Shown here piece by piece: positions 1 to 10,380 of a stretch of DNA of 64,000 nt (the first letter of the stretch is position 1; each line of letters begins with the position of its first letter). The position numbers were made by a program, and so were the translations under genes. The notes beneath the pieces were generated by a model that worked only from the letters and a program-made list of their open reading frames with translations, searched no databases and was not told where the DNA came from. Origin of the DNA: Trichobilharzia regenti (Eukaryota; Platyhelminthes; Trematoda; Strigeidida; Schistosomatidae); the NCBI GenBank assembly GCA_944472135.2, contig OX235270.1:70813168-70877167 (forward strand), written 5' to 3'.

Positions 1-1149
1 CCATGTTCCCACCAAGAAAGTGTGGTAGAATTGAATGACTTTGCAATAAAGAAAAAACTATTCTGTTTAAACTAAACTTCTAAATCTCATGATCTAACAA
101 CATGACTGAAATAGAAGTCGTGCGAACACGCAAACCGCTTTCTAACCTACAATTTTAGCATTGCATTTCATCTAGTCAACATCTGCAATATTTGTAGTAG
201 CAAGTTGCACAATTTAAGTGCATATAAGTTCACATTTAGTTATTTCATGTATTTCGCTACCATGATGACATTCTCCTCGATTATGACTTCAAACCTGAAG
301 CAGTACATCTGCATTTCACCTAGCATTTATTTAATTTCCAGATAGACAATTAAAAACTAAATGAATTCAAGGGATTATTTCATCCCACTTTAGCTGGTAA
401 AGCTGTGATTAATTTGGAAAAAGTAGCTTCTGAACTGTTCACTAACAAACTAGAAGCTATCTGCATACACAGTCATTGCATACCCCACTTCTTTGTTGAA
501 GCGAGTTTAGATTATAATGAAGCCTGGGTGTGTTTTTGTTTCTTATTTTCCCCTAATTTATTATTTGCATAGACCTGTATAAACATGGCATTATGAACTA
601 GTGAGTAGGGAAATGATTTTATTGTTTTTTCTTCTATACTCAGTTTTTTTTAGTAAGGTTATTAAATGAAACGATTGTCAAAACAGTATTCACAATTAGG
701 TGATAAGATAGTTTATCAAAATTTGACCCAAACATGACCTAGAAAACTCTTTGTTAAATATTCTGATTAATAATTGAAAGCTTAATGAATGCAAAAACAG
801 TAGAATTAATGAATATTTCATTTCTATACCTTTTCTCTTACATAAATAGGAAATGTGATGTGAAGATATTCTATATGCTAACCTAATTCAGGTGACTCAC
901 TTCAAAGTATCGTGTTACAAATTTGAAAAAAAATTCATCATGCTTTTATCTGTTTATTTGAAAGTTTTGAAATTATTCCTATTAAGAATGAGAGAAATAG
1001 TGTTAATCACTTTGATTTACATTAATACTGAAACGTTCCTGCTGAATCACAGCCACCATTTGAAGACGGTGAAGCTAGGTTGAGAGTTGACTGAAGTTCA
1101 CATCTGTGGACTATTGAATTCCTACCAAATGACTTAATAGGAAAGTGCT
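1..1149. other. AT-rich sequence, nothing recognised
   Basis: No supported gene or repeat. Short open frames here have no recognisable motif. Confidence 0.5.
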
Positions 1150-1165
1150 AGTCTTATAACGTTTG

Positions 1166-1395
1166 GTGCGTCGGTAACATAGCGGTAAACACGCTCACGG
1201 ACCATGTACATGGTCCGGGGTTCGATCCCTGGTCGACTCACTCCTTTACCTGTCTGAGCCAGTAATAAGACTGGTAAAAAGGAAAGGTTGGGCATGGAGT
1301 CAGCAACCCCATTCTGTAAAAATAAACACAGCTACAGAAACTTCAAGCCACTAGCTTGAAGCCCTATGTTCTACAGGGAACGTGAAGGAAAAGAA
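1166..1395 (+). mobile_element. SINE-like element, family B copy 1
   Basis: It opens with a tRNA-like head: an A-box-like stretch after the gtgcgtcgg start and a B box (ggttcgatcc near 1220). The body contains the gcaaccccat...tgtaaaa block and the cagaaacttca block also seen in the 5' region of the RTE element at 18.7 kb. It ends with gaagccctatgttctacagggaac, the RTE 3' tail, written here in part. The flanks gtcttataacgt (1151-1162) and gtctcataacgt (1396-1407) form a 12-bp target-site duplication with one mismatch. It is a retroposed SINE, not a working tRNA. Confidence 0.85.
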
Positions 1396-1407
1396 GTCTC
1401 ATAACGT

Positions 1408-2055
1408 CGAGATCGTCAATTTGATTACCAGTGCGCACTGATGAAGAGCCGCCAATCCAGACAAACCACTTGCCTAGGGCTACTTATTTTTAGTCGATCC
1501 CTGATTGGGTTGATTCGTGACTACACTTACTTTGCAATCGGTAAAATCTAATATTTTGGCTTATAAGTTCACATTATACTTCTCAGTAAGTCCAAGTGGT
1601 GATCTAAACTTTCTTTGATGACATAACAAGTAATCATCTCACTATCAACTTACTTATCAGTGTTTGTTTTAAACCAGCTTTTTTTCCAGTTTATTGACAT
1701 TTTTTTGGTTTTTAGACGTTTTTTTCACTACTTATTTATTGTTGAAAGTTCCCGCCCAGTTTATCTAATATTAAATGTACATTTCCGACAAAACACACAC
1801 TGGTACAGTATGACCCATTGAATAAATTTCCGAGTGACACTTATTGTCTGTAGGCGTATTAATATACACTTTTATTTTGTGTAACTGAATGCCACTAGTT
1901 GTAAAGGTGTTATGCTGGAACTACAGAATATCATCTCTCACTTTTTGCCTTCTTAATGCCCCTTATTTAAACGTAACCCTATTCAGATTCAAACGTAAAC
2001 AAATGTGAACTCGTCAACTTATTACAAGTCAGAATAGTTCATGCAAACAAGGCTT
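1408..2055. other. AT-rich sequence, nothing recognised
   Basis: No coding frame or repeat could be assigned. Confidence 0.5.
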
Positions 2056-2400
2056 GAAAGTTAATCTGATGCTCAACTAGTGAATCACTAAAGGATGAAG
2101 TTACGTAAAGTTCCAGTGAGAAGTCAGGACTAGTGGGGTCTATCAGAATGTGTGTGTGAAGACAAGTGCTCTTCGTTGATATTGGCTATCAGCGGAGCTA
2201 TAGGTCGCAAAATGACAGAACTTATTATTTAAGTGCCGTTGATGCCTTCACTTCACATAGTTTAATGTTTGTCAGACTAACGACTTGACCTCAGCGTCTT
2301 GACTGTAAAATCTAGTTGGGTCAGAGGTGTACACTATTGAAGAGTTTCGAAGGGAGTGGAAACATTAACCTGGTACTTTGTAGATTTCAGTGGTTCATTC
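2056..2400 (+). repeat. Diverged family C repeat
   Basis: Resembles the family C unit at 39.57-39.95 kb. Shared blocks, in the same order, are a gatgctca segment, a ccagtgagaagtc-like segment, a gttgatattgg-like segment and a final ctattgaagag segment. It is badly diverged and its tRNA-like part is not clear. Confidence 0.5.
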
Positions 2401-3639
2401 GAGTTTGCTGGAAGTTCAAGCCACATTAACTTTTCCAGAAAAATTCATGGTATTATTTGATGTGTCCTCCTTGTTGCTGGTTCATGAAACAGTTGACATT
2501 ATTTGTCAGCATCGCAGCTTTCTCTTTCTACCAGCGCGGGGAAATAAACTCCTGCTATTGATATGTACACAGGATGTCTGATTTCAATTTGACAACGCTG
2601 TCTACTTTCAAGTAGGTTATCAACCAATGGACAGTCCATTGGGGTGAATGACAACAGAAATCTTTACAGATAACCTTTAAAGATCAAGAAATTATCAGAG
2701 TATGTAATATTGAAATAACAGATTTGATTTTCACCGTTTGATGGCTACCAATCCAGTGATGCTTAGTAAACAACCTGAGTTTTGACTGTGTTAAATAATT
2801 CCAAAATATCAGTTTTATGAGTACCATCAAGCAGGTTGTAAGCAGTTGCACCTTCACTTGCAAGTTCGTTCAAATTGACAGTCCCAAATCTGTCCTTCCG
2901 CTCTTCCGAAATATACGAGTAGACTAGTGAATGCATTTGAGGGTATCCTGAGAGGAAGATTTATTAATCATGGATTGTTTTACTAGGCAACCTGTTCTGT
3001 AAAGTGTGACTAATTAGTATTTTCGGGTGCATCATTTGCTATGCATTTAGTTCGACTAGACCCTTCATCACTCTTGAATCCAATTATTTTTAAAAATTTC
3101 TTGTTCAGTGTGTCAGGATGAGCCTTCGGTATCGATATTTTTCCTTGTTAATCAGTAGAGTTTTGAGAATGCATTGTGTCTCGTATCCAGTAGATCAACA
3201 ATCGTGAGCTCCTCATCAAGGTTTCCCACTAAACAAAGCTTTCCAATACGGATAAACAGTATTCCAAGAGATCTTTCTTGATACCTATTGCACAAAGCTG
3301 TTGATATTCGGATATTGTCCATTCCAAGATTATTTACCATGAATATAACTTTGTATATTTCCATCCGTAGTTTGTAGAAGTCCAAAATCCAGAAAATGAA
3401 TCTCTTTATTTTCTTCATATTCCGTGAAAAAATAGGATACTGTTGTACACCCTGTTAAGGGGGTAAAAAGCATGGAAGCTATGCTTCATATCTCATCTTA
3501 ATTAAGTTAACCAGAATTTTTTTTGACTAACCATATAAACCATCAATTAACTGTACCCTAGGGTGGAAATAAGCCAAACAACACAAACAACCAAATGGTG
3601 AAATTAATGATTGCTGATGCACACAACCAGATTAAAAAC
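2401..3639. other. Unassigned sequence
   Basis: An 88-codon minus-strand frame at 3152-3418 has no recognisable motif and no supporting context, so it is not annotated as a gene. Confidence 0.4.
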
Positions 3640-3849
3640 ACTAACATATGGTTAAATTTCAAAAAGAAAGGGTTGGACAGACTGTCAGTCCAGAACATTT
3701 ATCAACAATGAACACGGTCATTAAAATATTAGGCAAGTGACACAGAGAACGAAGACGAGTTGTCCTTAAAGAAAAATTGACTAAGATTTCTATGCAGTCA
3801 TCTGAAGAAACGCTAAATGACTGTGTAGTAAATTTATTGAAACAACCAT

Positions 3850-5560
3850 TATAGAAAAAAGAGGAACGACTCCTTCAGAAATGATTGAGCTACACTACTG
3901 GTGACTCTTCAGTAACAGATTTTTGTGCTTCCTTGGAATCACTACTCAGATCATCAAAATTAAATATGGAAGTAAAACAAGAAATACGTCAATGTATCAT
4001 CCACATGATCAAACGGGAAAACATAAAATCCACTTCAACAAACTTGAGAGCAAAAAGCATTCAAGAAACTGTAGAATAAAGAAAGACATAGTCATACTAC
4101 CAACTGACAGAGGAAGAAGAAATGTAATCATGGACACAGAAGACTAAATAAAGAAAGCAGATGATTTACCCAAAGATGGTAATGTATATCAACAGATGAC
4201 GAAAAGGTCGACGCAGACATTAAATAAACTAACGAAGTCAGGAAAAATTGCAAAACAAGATCAATGGCAAATGAAATCTAAAGTACCTGTTTCACCTCTA
4301 TTTTACGGCAGACCAAAACCACATACACCAAACATTCTCTGACGACCAATTGTTTCGCCGCCAGGAACACTAACATATAATCTATCTTAAGAACTTTTCA
4401 GAAAATGAAAATACCTCACAGAATTGTACGACCATTCTTTCAGTTTACTAATCCAAATTTTTGGGAAAATCAAGAATATTGAAGTGGATGACAATGAGAG
4501 AATGGTGTCCTTCGGTGTAACAGCATTATATATTTCAATTAGTCCGAAACTAGAGACAGAAGCTATGCAACAGTTACTCTACAATGATGAAACCATAAAA
4601 ACTCAATGTCTTACAACCTACTTTCAATTCAGTACTCGAATATACGAACAGATAAAAGGAACACCAACGGGATTACCCATATCAGGATTAATAGCTGAAG
4701 TTGTCGTGCGAAGATTAGAATTAATAGCTCTACCTATAATTAAATCAAAATTCGGGTTATGTTACGTTGATGATACATTTGTATTAATGAAAGGAAATGA
4801 TTTGGAATATACACATAAACTAATAAACAATATATCTGAAGACATGAAATTCACAAGAGAAGAACAACTAGGTTACAAAATCCCATTTTTAGATGTCTTA
4901 ATCAAGAAAACTAACACAGGAAATTTAGAAACACAAGTATATAGAAAATCAACGCACACAGATCAACTGAACTAGCAATAACCCAGTTGTTACTCACAAA
5001 AGAAACTACGTGTAGACATTGTTAAAAAGAGTTTAAAATGAAGTCTCAACGCCAACAAGAAACCATCGACAAAGACTACAAGAAAATTTATCCTACCATA
5101 TATAAAAAATATTTCTGAAATAACAGCTAGAATATTGAAACCATTTGAAATAGATATAACATACAAGCCAGTCCAATCACTTAATTCGATGTTGTGCAAA
5201 CCGAAAGATCCAACAACGAAAGGAAATAAAAATAACCCCATTTACAAAACAAATCACATGAACCGCTATAAACACTTCATCGGTCAAAGTGGGCGTCCCC
5301 TTGGAATCCGAATCTAAGAACACAAATTGTCTGTGAAAAGACTTCATAAATATTCTTTCGTATCAATGCATGAGGATGGATAATCATGGACACTAATTTG
5401 ACTGGGATAATGAAGAAATTTAAAGTAGAGGAAACACCAAAAATAATACCAAGGAATTCCTAGGAGCCTGGTACTTAAGTGAATTAGCAGTTAACAAACA
5501 CACTATTATAGACCATATTTACCGGCTTATAAAATGTAAATCCTGTGACAAGAAAGTTCG
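3850..5560 (+). pseudogene. PLE reverse transcriptase and GIY-YIG endonuclease, broken
   Basis: The frame near 4081-4146 reads KKDIVILPTDRG..VIM, the conserved PLE block before the RT core. Near 4300 comes FYGRPKPHTPNI followed by RPIVSPPG, the PLE equivalent of RT motifs 1-2. The longest intact piece is 183 codons at 4424-4975, with a GTPTGLPISGL motif and an intact catalytic YVDDTF box, then IPFLDVLI and YRKSTHTDQ. Past a stop, the 5230-5560 region reads HFIGQSGRPLGIRI and then EHKLSVK, the GIY-YIG core with its downstream EH. PLE RT copies RNA into DNA at the target; the GIY-YIG domain is the presumed target nickase. Several stops and frameshifts make it non-functional. Confidence 0.85.
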
Positions 5561-5690
5561 AATTCCAAGTCAATAAAAATGTGATCAATAGAGACGAAGA
5601 TTAACATCCAGTCACGACAGCGGTTGCCAGCAGATACAATTACATCATTCACAGAGAATTTAAGTCGGTTCATTTTATACTCAAACCTCC

Positions 5691-5735
5691 TTTGAAGATG
5701 TTGTCTGGAAGGAAGACGAAAGCTTTGCAATTAAA
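5691..5735 (+). ncRNA. Hammerhead-like motif, PLE family 2, decayed
   Basis: Shows TTTGAAGATG, then a potential stem (GTCT with AGAC), then CGAAAGCTT. The layout matches CTGAAGATG...GAAAGCTT in P2 (7665-7700). The expected CTGANGA core reads TTGAAGA here, so self-cleavage is unlikely. Confidence 0.45.
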
Positions 5736-5815
5736 TCAACTAGCTTAGAGAACACGACTAATTTAATATCATCTACCTGAGCTGCAAATTTTCCCCACTA
5801 TAACTTAAATCTCTT

Positions 5816-6718
5816 TTATGTAAGATGTTTAGACACAACTTCTGAGAACTTTTTCTTTATTATTTTTGAAACTTCATTTGACTGACATCATGTCATCTTT
5901 TCAAGTAGACTGCGGATTTCTCAGTTCATATACTTCAAATTTTATAAGCTTATTCAGTTTTTCGAGAAATTGACAAAATAATATGATATAGTTTTTGATT
6001 TGACACTAGTAACTAGTGTGATGCGTCTAGTCCTTTGATTGGTGTAGATTGAATTCTATCAGTCAGGTTGTAATGTGACCACCATTCTGGCTAGCTGGCC
6101 ATCACGGTGCACATTGATTCGATGGTGATTTTGATTCTGTTCCAACCACGGCTTTTACTTTGTTAAAACTTAAAAAAAGCAATGTGTGTAGCCCTCTGTT
6201 ATCAGAAGTACATAGCTATGAGCAAGGAATTTTTTAGCCGAGCAAGATTACCACTTTTTAACACAATTTTTCGAATATTTAAGTTAGTTATTTCAATTGA
6301 TTAACAGACAATTCATTTTATCCGGTCAGCCATTATTTGTAAACCTTTTCCCCTACGAATTCAAAAGTTTTAATCTGTCTAAATAATTCGGAGTAAACAG
6401 AAAATTAGTAGAACTTAATTATTTACTGCATGTATAATTTACTTGTATGCGTCTTATTGTAATCGATTGACAACAGAAGCGTACACTACACCTGTAAAGA
6501 TGGTGTCTCTCACGACCACTAGGTTACTTGTATCTCGTTGATAGTAGAAAGTAACAAAAAATTATTCTATCAGCTAGACTGAAAAGACTGTAGAGAACAT
6601 TTTCATGAATAAAACCTGATTTTCTATTACGAAAAACGACACTGGAAGAAAAATTTATTTAACCATTACTTTAAAAGCGGCAGCCCATATGTAAACTAGA
6701 TAAGAGTTGTTTTTTTGA
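5816..6718. other. AT-rich sequence, nothing recognised
   Basis: No gene or repeat assigned between PLE copies P1 and P2. Confidence 0.45.
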
Positions 6719-6929
6719 CGTAGCTGTTTTCTGTGAACTGGATGGTCTATTTGCGAAGCTTTTATTACCCTACAAGGCGACATCTTGAGCGCATACTTTA
6801 ATTTGTTGAAGTGAGCTTTTAGATTTCTCCACGAGTTTATTAGTCATCTCTCATGGTGGCCTTGAATGTGATTAGTTGTTTTGTGTGTTTCCACACCTTC
6901 TAGGCTACCTGTATTTTACTTACTGCAGC

Positions 6930-7480
6930 ACTTTCCCCTTAAGGAAAACTGAACAAAGATATCTCATGGACGTCTTTCGAAAAAACTGATACCCACAGAA
7001 CTTCATCGGAAGATATCTACCCCCAAGCCAACTTACCACATCAAAGGCGTTCAAGTAAAGCACAAAGAAAATCGCCTTATCATATATAAAAGATATCTCA
7101 GAAATCACTACAAGACTCTTAAAATCCTTAGGAATTGACGTAGCACACAAACCAACAAAATCACTACACTCAGCTCTATGTCAACCAAAAGATTCAACAG
7201 TGAAAGAAGATAAAACCATCATTTGCAAAATAAATTACAATGACTGAGAAAAACACTACATTGGCCAAAGTGGATGTCCCCTTCATCTTCGTATCCATGA
7301 GCATAAGCTGGCCGTCAAACTACATGACATCCACTCCCTTGCTCATATCGTGGCATACAGACAACCAACGTTCAAATATTACACAGTACACACCAAGAAT
7401 GCTAGAGACGTTTTACACGCCTGGTATTCCAGTGAATTGTCAATTAATAGACACATTGATATAGACAAAATGTGACAATC
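6930..7480 (+). pseudogene. PLE GIY-YIG endonuclease fragment
   Basis: Reading frames interrupted by stops give HYIGQSGCPLHLRI, then HEHKLAVK, then an AWYSSELSINRHIDID-like end, close to the matching segment of P1. This is the C-terminal GIY-YIG endonuclease of a PLE. The YIG triplet and the later EH pair are still readable. The RT domain is missing. Confidence 0.75.
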
Positions 7481-7664
7481 AATAAGAAGGAAATCTCACA
7501 CACAAAGTGTCAAAGTTCAAGTCCAGGAAACAATCAATTCCAATACAAATAGCCTAGAAGGTGTGAAAACACACAAAAGAACCAATCACATTCAAGGCCA
7601 CCATGAGAGATGACTAATAAACTCGTGGAGAAATTTAAAAGCCCACTTCAAATTGAAGTATGCG

Positions 7665-7700
7665 CTGAAGATGTTGCCTAATAGGGTAATGAAAGCTTCA
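7665..7700 (+). ncRNA. Hammerhead-like motif, PLE family 2
   Basis: CTGAAGA (7665-7671) fits the CTGANGA hammerhead core. It is followed by a TTGCC/GGTAA stem with a six-base loop and then GAAA (7691-7694) leading into GCTT. Extra unpaired bases beside the stem, and no obvious stem I partner, make activity uncertain. The inverted arm near 6755-6795 has the same layout with CTCAAGA and AAAA in place of the core bases. Confidence 0.5.
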
Positions 7701-7760
7701 CAAATAAACTATCCAGCCCAGAGAACACAACCACATCAAAATCATCCACCTGAGCTACAA

Positions 7761-8219
7761 ATCTTCTCCATCATATCTGAAACCATAGGCTTCAAATAAA
7801 GACGCGGAATAACCAGAGATAATCCTGAATTCTCTCTTACGGTGAAACTTAACTCATAAACAATATAGACCGTTTCAGACTGCTAACTTTTCCATCTGAA
7901 ACTGCCCTCATAACCAAAAATGCTGTGAACTCTAAAAAGCTGAAATACTCAGCTTTCCGCTGTAAACGCCAGTCATGCATGCAATGCCAAGTAAAGTCAC
8001 TTATTTAATAAATCAAAGTCTAAACCAAAAAAGATTTTTGCTGCCAATAAGTAACGTAACACAACTTAGGGTAATAATAAGCTGTTCATATAAGTATCAA
8101 ATATCTACTTATCCTTTGATAAAGATTCACGGTCAGTTGAAAATGATACTATTGATTAGGCGTAGTAAAATTATTCTTTAAATTACCTGCCTGAGTGCTT
8201 AGATTTGTTGACTAGAAAA
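7761..8219. other. Unassigned sequence
   Basis: No motif or repeat recognised; a 68-codon frame at 7975 has no support. Confidence 0.4.
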
Positions 8220-8375
8220 CACTGAGACTTTGATGATATTAGATAGTTTGAGGCGATCGGCAGGAAGCCTTGGACCTAGGTTTCGTGCTACTTGGCACTC
8301 ATCAGTAAGGCGTATCTGCAGACTTTAAGGAACTCATGTCCCTTCTGAGACACGAGACTATGTAATGAAAAGAAG
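8220..8375 (-). mobile_element. Short Sm-alpha-like hammerhead element
   Basis: A compact element on the minus strand whose recognisable part is a hammerhead ribozyme (8267-8311). The sequence beyond it (8312-8370) resembles that beside the degenerate ribozyme at 36.4 kb. No tRNA-like head was identified, so the copy may be truncated. Confidence 0.6.
8267..8311 (-). ncRNA. Hammerhead ribozyme (Sm-alpha-like)
   Basis: On the minus strand: GCCTTA, core CTGATGA (8299-8305 on plus), stem II GTGC/GCAC with loop CAAGTA, GAAA (8281-8284), stem III from the self-complementary ACCTAGGT, cleavage-site C (8273), then CAAGGC. Stem I pairs five bases, with an A-C mismatch next to the core. All conserved core bases are present. 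This matches the architecture of the known schistosome Sm-alpha ribozymes; activity is inferred from the core. Confidence 0.8.
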
Positions 8376-8500
8376 TTATGAGAAATGCATGAAGTACTAT
8401 TACTTATTCTTACAACTGCCTTCTTTAAATAGTTTCCCACCCCGTATATAAAAAAAAACACGTAGGTCTGATTTCTCTGGAGATTCTTGAGAAATTATAT

Positions 8501-8953
8501 TTGTATTCAGTCATTGAAAAGAGGATAAAAGGAGCAATAAAGAGATGCTTCCCTGCAGCCAATCTGGTGACACTATACAGTACTATATGCTCGATAAGCC
8601 AACCGAAACTGGATAAGTACCCTGATGAAGTTACCGCCAACTGCATTTATAAATTTACGTGTACCTCAGGCAGAAAGCACATTGGAAGGACAGAAAGGAG
8701 GGCTTCTATCCGGTTTTCAGAGCATATTCTGAGAAACGTATGCTTAAAAGGAAGCAGATATTTACAAAGCACAATCACCAGACACCTTGTGGATACGAGC
8801 CATTTTATCGAGATTTTAAAATCCTTCAAAATATTAAACATACAAAGGACAGCAATTCTACTACGATTTGCTGAAGCAATTGCAGTCAAACGTCACAGAC
8901 CAAACTTATGCAGACAGAAAGAGAGTGTGGTCAATCTCTCACTCCCTTGGTAA
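8501..8953 (+). pseudogene. PLE GIY-YIG endonuclease domain, 5'-truncated ORF
   Basis: An uninterrupted 150-codon frame. Residues near 45-65 read CIYKFTCTSG then KHIGRTERR, the GIY-YIG core with YIG altered to HIG. It continues with RFSEH and ends RPNLCRQKESVVNLSLPW, the shared PLE family 1 C-terminus also found at 49.5 kb and, diverged, at 45.1 kb. It would encode the nicking endonuclease tail of a PLE polyprotein, but the RT and the start are missing. The open frame despite truncation suggests a fairly recent insertion. Confidence 0.85.
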
Positions 8954-9280
8954 CCATATCACTTTAATTACACTGGTTAGTCATACACACTAGTGGGCTC
9001 AACTCACTGAGAAAGTTTTCAAATTGATGAACTTTGACCTTCTTGAGTGGCCATGTTGACACTGTTTATTAGATTTCTTCTGTTCTCTGTCTTCTCTCAA
9101 CCCCTTCCCCTCTTTCTTTCTTCATAGTTTGATAGTATATAAATTGATGGTAACTCAAACAATAAATTATAATACGTATATTCGAGATGCGTTAATCCTA
9201 TAATGTTTTCTCTATTACCTTTCAAACAATGAAGTATGAAATGTTATTATTTATAACTATTGTAATTTCAGGTAGAGATG

Positions 9281-9328
9281 TGCAGTGATGAGAACCTGTG
9301 AAAAAGAATGATATCACTTTATACTGCA
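9281..9328 (+). ncRNA. Hammerhead ribozyme of PLE family 1, core base missing
   Basis: TGCAG...CTGCA form stem I and GAAA (9300-9303) is present, as in the P5 copy at 49.89 kb. The core reads TGATGA directly after TGCAG, so the first C of CTGATGA has been lost. Stem III is also weakened by a GAAAAAG change. It is probably inactive. Confidence 0.7.
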
Positions 9329-9379
9329 AATCTGGTCTTTCTTTCTCTATCGAAATTTATCAAGGGAACCGAATATATG

Positions 9380-9520
9380 AAATGTTTTCATTATATGATA
9401 GAGAAGACTTGTAGTTCAGGTGGATGATTTTGATGTGGTTTTGTTCTCCGAGCTGGATGGTTAGTTTGCAAACTAACCATCCAGCTCGGAGAACAAAACC
9501 ACATCAAAATGTTTTCATTA
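9380..9520. mobile_element. Small palindromic insertion with 14-bp target duplication
   Basis: A perfect 84-bp palindrome at 9427-9510 (arms 9427-9468 and 9469-9510) sits between two copies of aaatgttttcatta (9380-9393 and 9507-9520). The arm sequence (gatgtggttttgttctccga and onward) matches the complement of the PLE family 2 extreme end at about 7690-7760. It therefore looks like two inverted PLE termini with almost no interior. Confidence 0.8.
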
Positions 9521-10184
9521 GGTTTAGAAGACTGTCCTCAGACTAACTTAATCCGTGCGCCCCATTGATTGCGTCATGGCGTCAAGTATACTCCCCATTT
9601 TCTCAGACTGAATGGATGGAGCGAACTCCCAGCTTAAGAATCAATGGTTCGAAGTCGAGTTTATAAGTCAATGAGCTAAATTTAATAGCCTTGGCTTCTA
9701 TACCTTCAACTGGATTTGCGAACTTTCATAATCATTGAAAGGGCAATCGTTTCTTTAATATCAGTATAATTTACTGTTATATAATTCTGCCTTGAAAATT
9801 TCCACTTTTAAAAATATCCCCACACGATGGATAGTTTTGTTGATAAAAGAGGAATAATTCTCTTGTAGAAATTCTTTTTCGATAACTTCATCATCAGGTT
9901 CTACAGTTATATATTCATTATAATAAAAGAATGATTGTTATTGAGAATATTAGTGGTTTTTAAAAAGAAAGCAACATTGAATCATTTACTTCAGAATTCC
10001 TAATTTTATTAGATTTCTAATGGATTATAGATCAAAAAAAATATCTACCCCTGACCTTAATATGATCACTGACCCATCTGAAGTTCATAATCAATATGAA
10101 CAGAATGTTAATGTGAACTTAACTCATGAGAATTTATTGCTATAAATTCCTTGTCATTCATTATCATTTACTTTATAATATTTT
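9521..10184. other. AT-rich sequence, nothing recognised
   Basis: No coding or repeat assignment. Confidence 0.45.
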
Positions 10185-10380
10185 GCGTTGTTGGCGCAGC
10201 GGTTAGGACACTCGCCAAAAATGCACATGGTCCGGAATTCGATCCCCTGCCGACGCACACCTGATATCAATAGTCGGCCTGTGAAATTCGGGCTACCAAT
10301 ATCACATACTGAAAATTCCATACTTGTACTAAAAATACAGTGTGGAGTCAAGATATAATCAAAATAAAAAAATATATAAA
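10185..10380 (+). mobile_element. SINE-like element, family A copy 1
   Basis: tRNA-like head (gcagcggttagg, then an ttcgatcccc B box), a body beginning acacctgatatc, a tgtggagtcaag block and an A-rich tail. The same order occurs at 43.93 and 56.09 kb. The body has no similarity to the RTE tail, unlike family B. Confidence 0.8.

Larger units (their letters stand above)
3640..5815 (+). mobile_element. Penelope-like element, family 2, copy P1 (decayed)
   Basis: A PLE copy in order: N-terminal region, reverse transcriptase, GIY-YIG endonuclease remnant and 3' terminal sequence. The RT part is readable in pieces from about 4080 to 4975. The endonuclease remnant lies at about 5220-5560. The 3' non-coding end (5640-5815) matches that of copy P2 at 7.6-7.8 kb, including GAAGATG...GAAAGCTT and a final acctgagctgcaaat block. 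No intact 5' terminal repeat was found. It is an old copy with many frameshifts and stops. Confidence 0.8.
6719..7760 (+). mobile_element. Penelope-like element, family 2, copy P2 with inverted terminal repeats
   Basis: A 5'-truncated PLE in which a GIY-YIG segment (6930-7480, plus strand) is bracketed by the same terminal sequence in opposite orientations. The left arm is about 6719-6914 (minus) and the right arm about 7542-7745 (plus). Both arms carry the ttagtcatctctcatggtgg block or its complement, the cacaccttctaggcta block, and the hammerhead-like motif. Inverted or partial terminal repeats around truncated bodies are a known PLE habit. The arms differ at many positions. Confidence 0.8.
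8470..9379 (+). mobile_element. Penelope-like element, family 1, copy P3 (5'-truncated)
   Basis: Contains the GIY-YIG part (8501-8953) and a 3' terminal region (8954-9379). The 3' region is nearly identical by eye to that of P5 (49568-49985), with roughly fifteen substitutions and a few small indels over about 430 bp. The RT domain is absent. The element ends in a caagggaacc..tatgaaat block. A second, palindromic insertion sits at its right edge (9380-9520). Confidence 0.85.

Noticed and set aside
3152..3418. 88-codon minus-strand open frame
   Set aside because: No motif, no splice or promoter context; open frames of this size occur by chance.
9870..9925. CTGATGA...GAAA on the minus strand near 9895, flanked by GTAGAA and TTCTAC
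   Set aside because: The core words are present, but the base of stem II is a mismatch and the flanking pair does not register with the core as stem I. Probably chance in AT-rich DNA.
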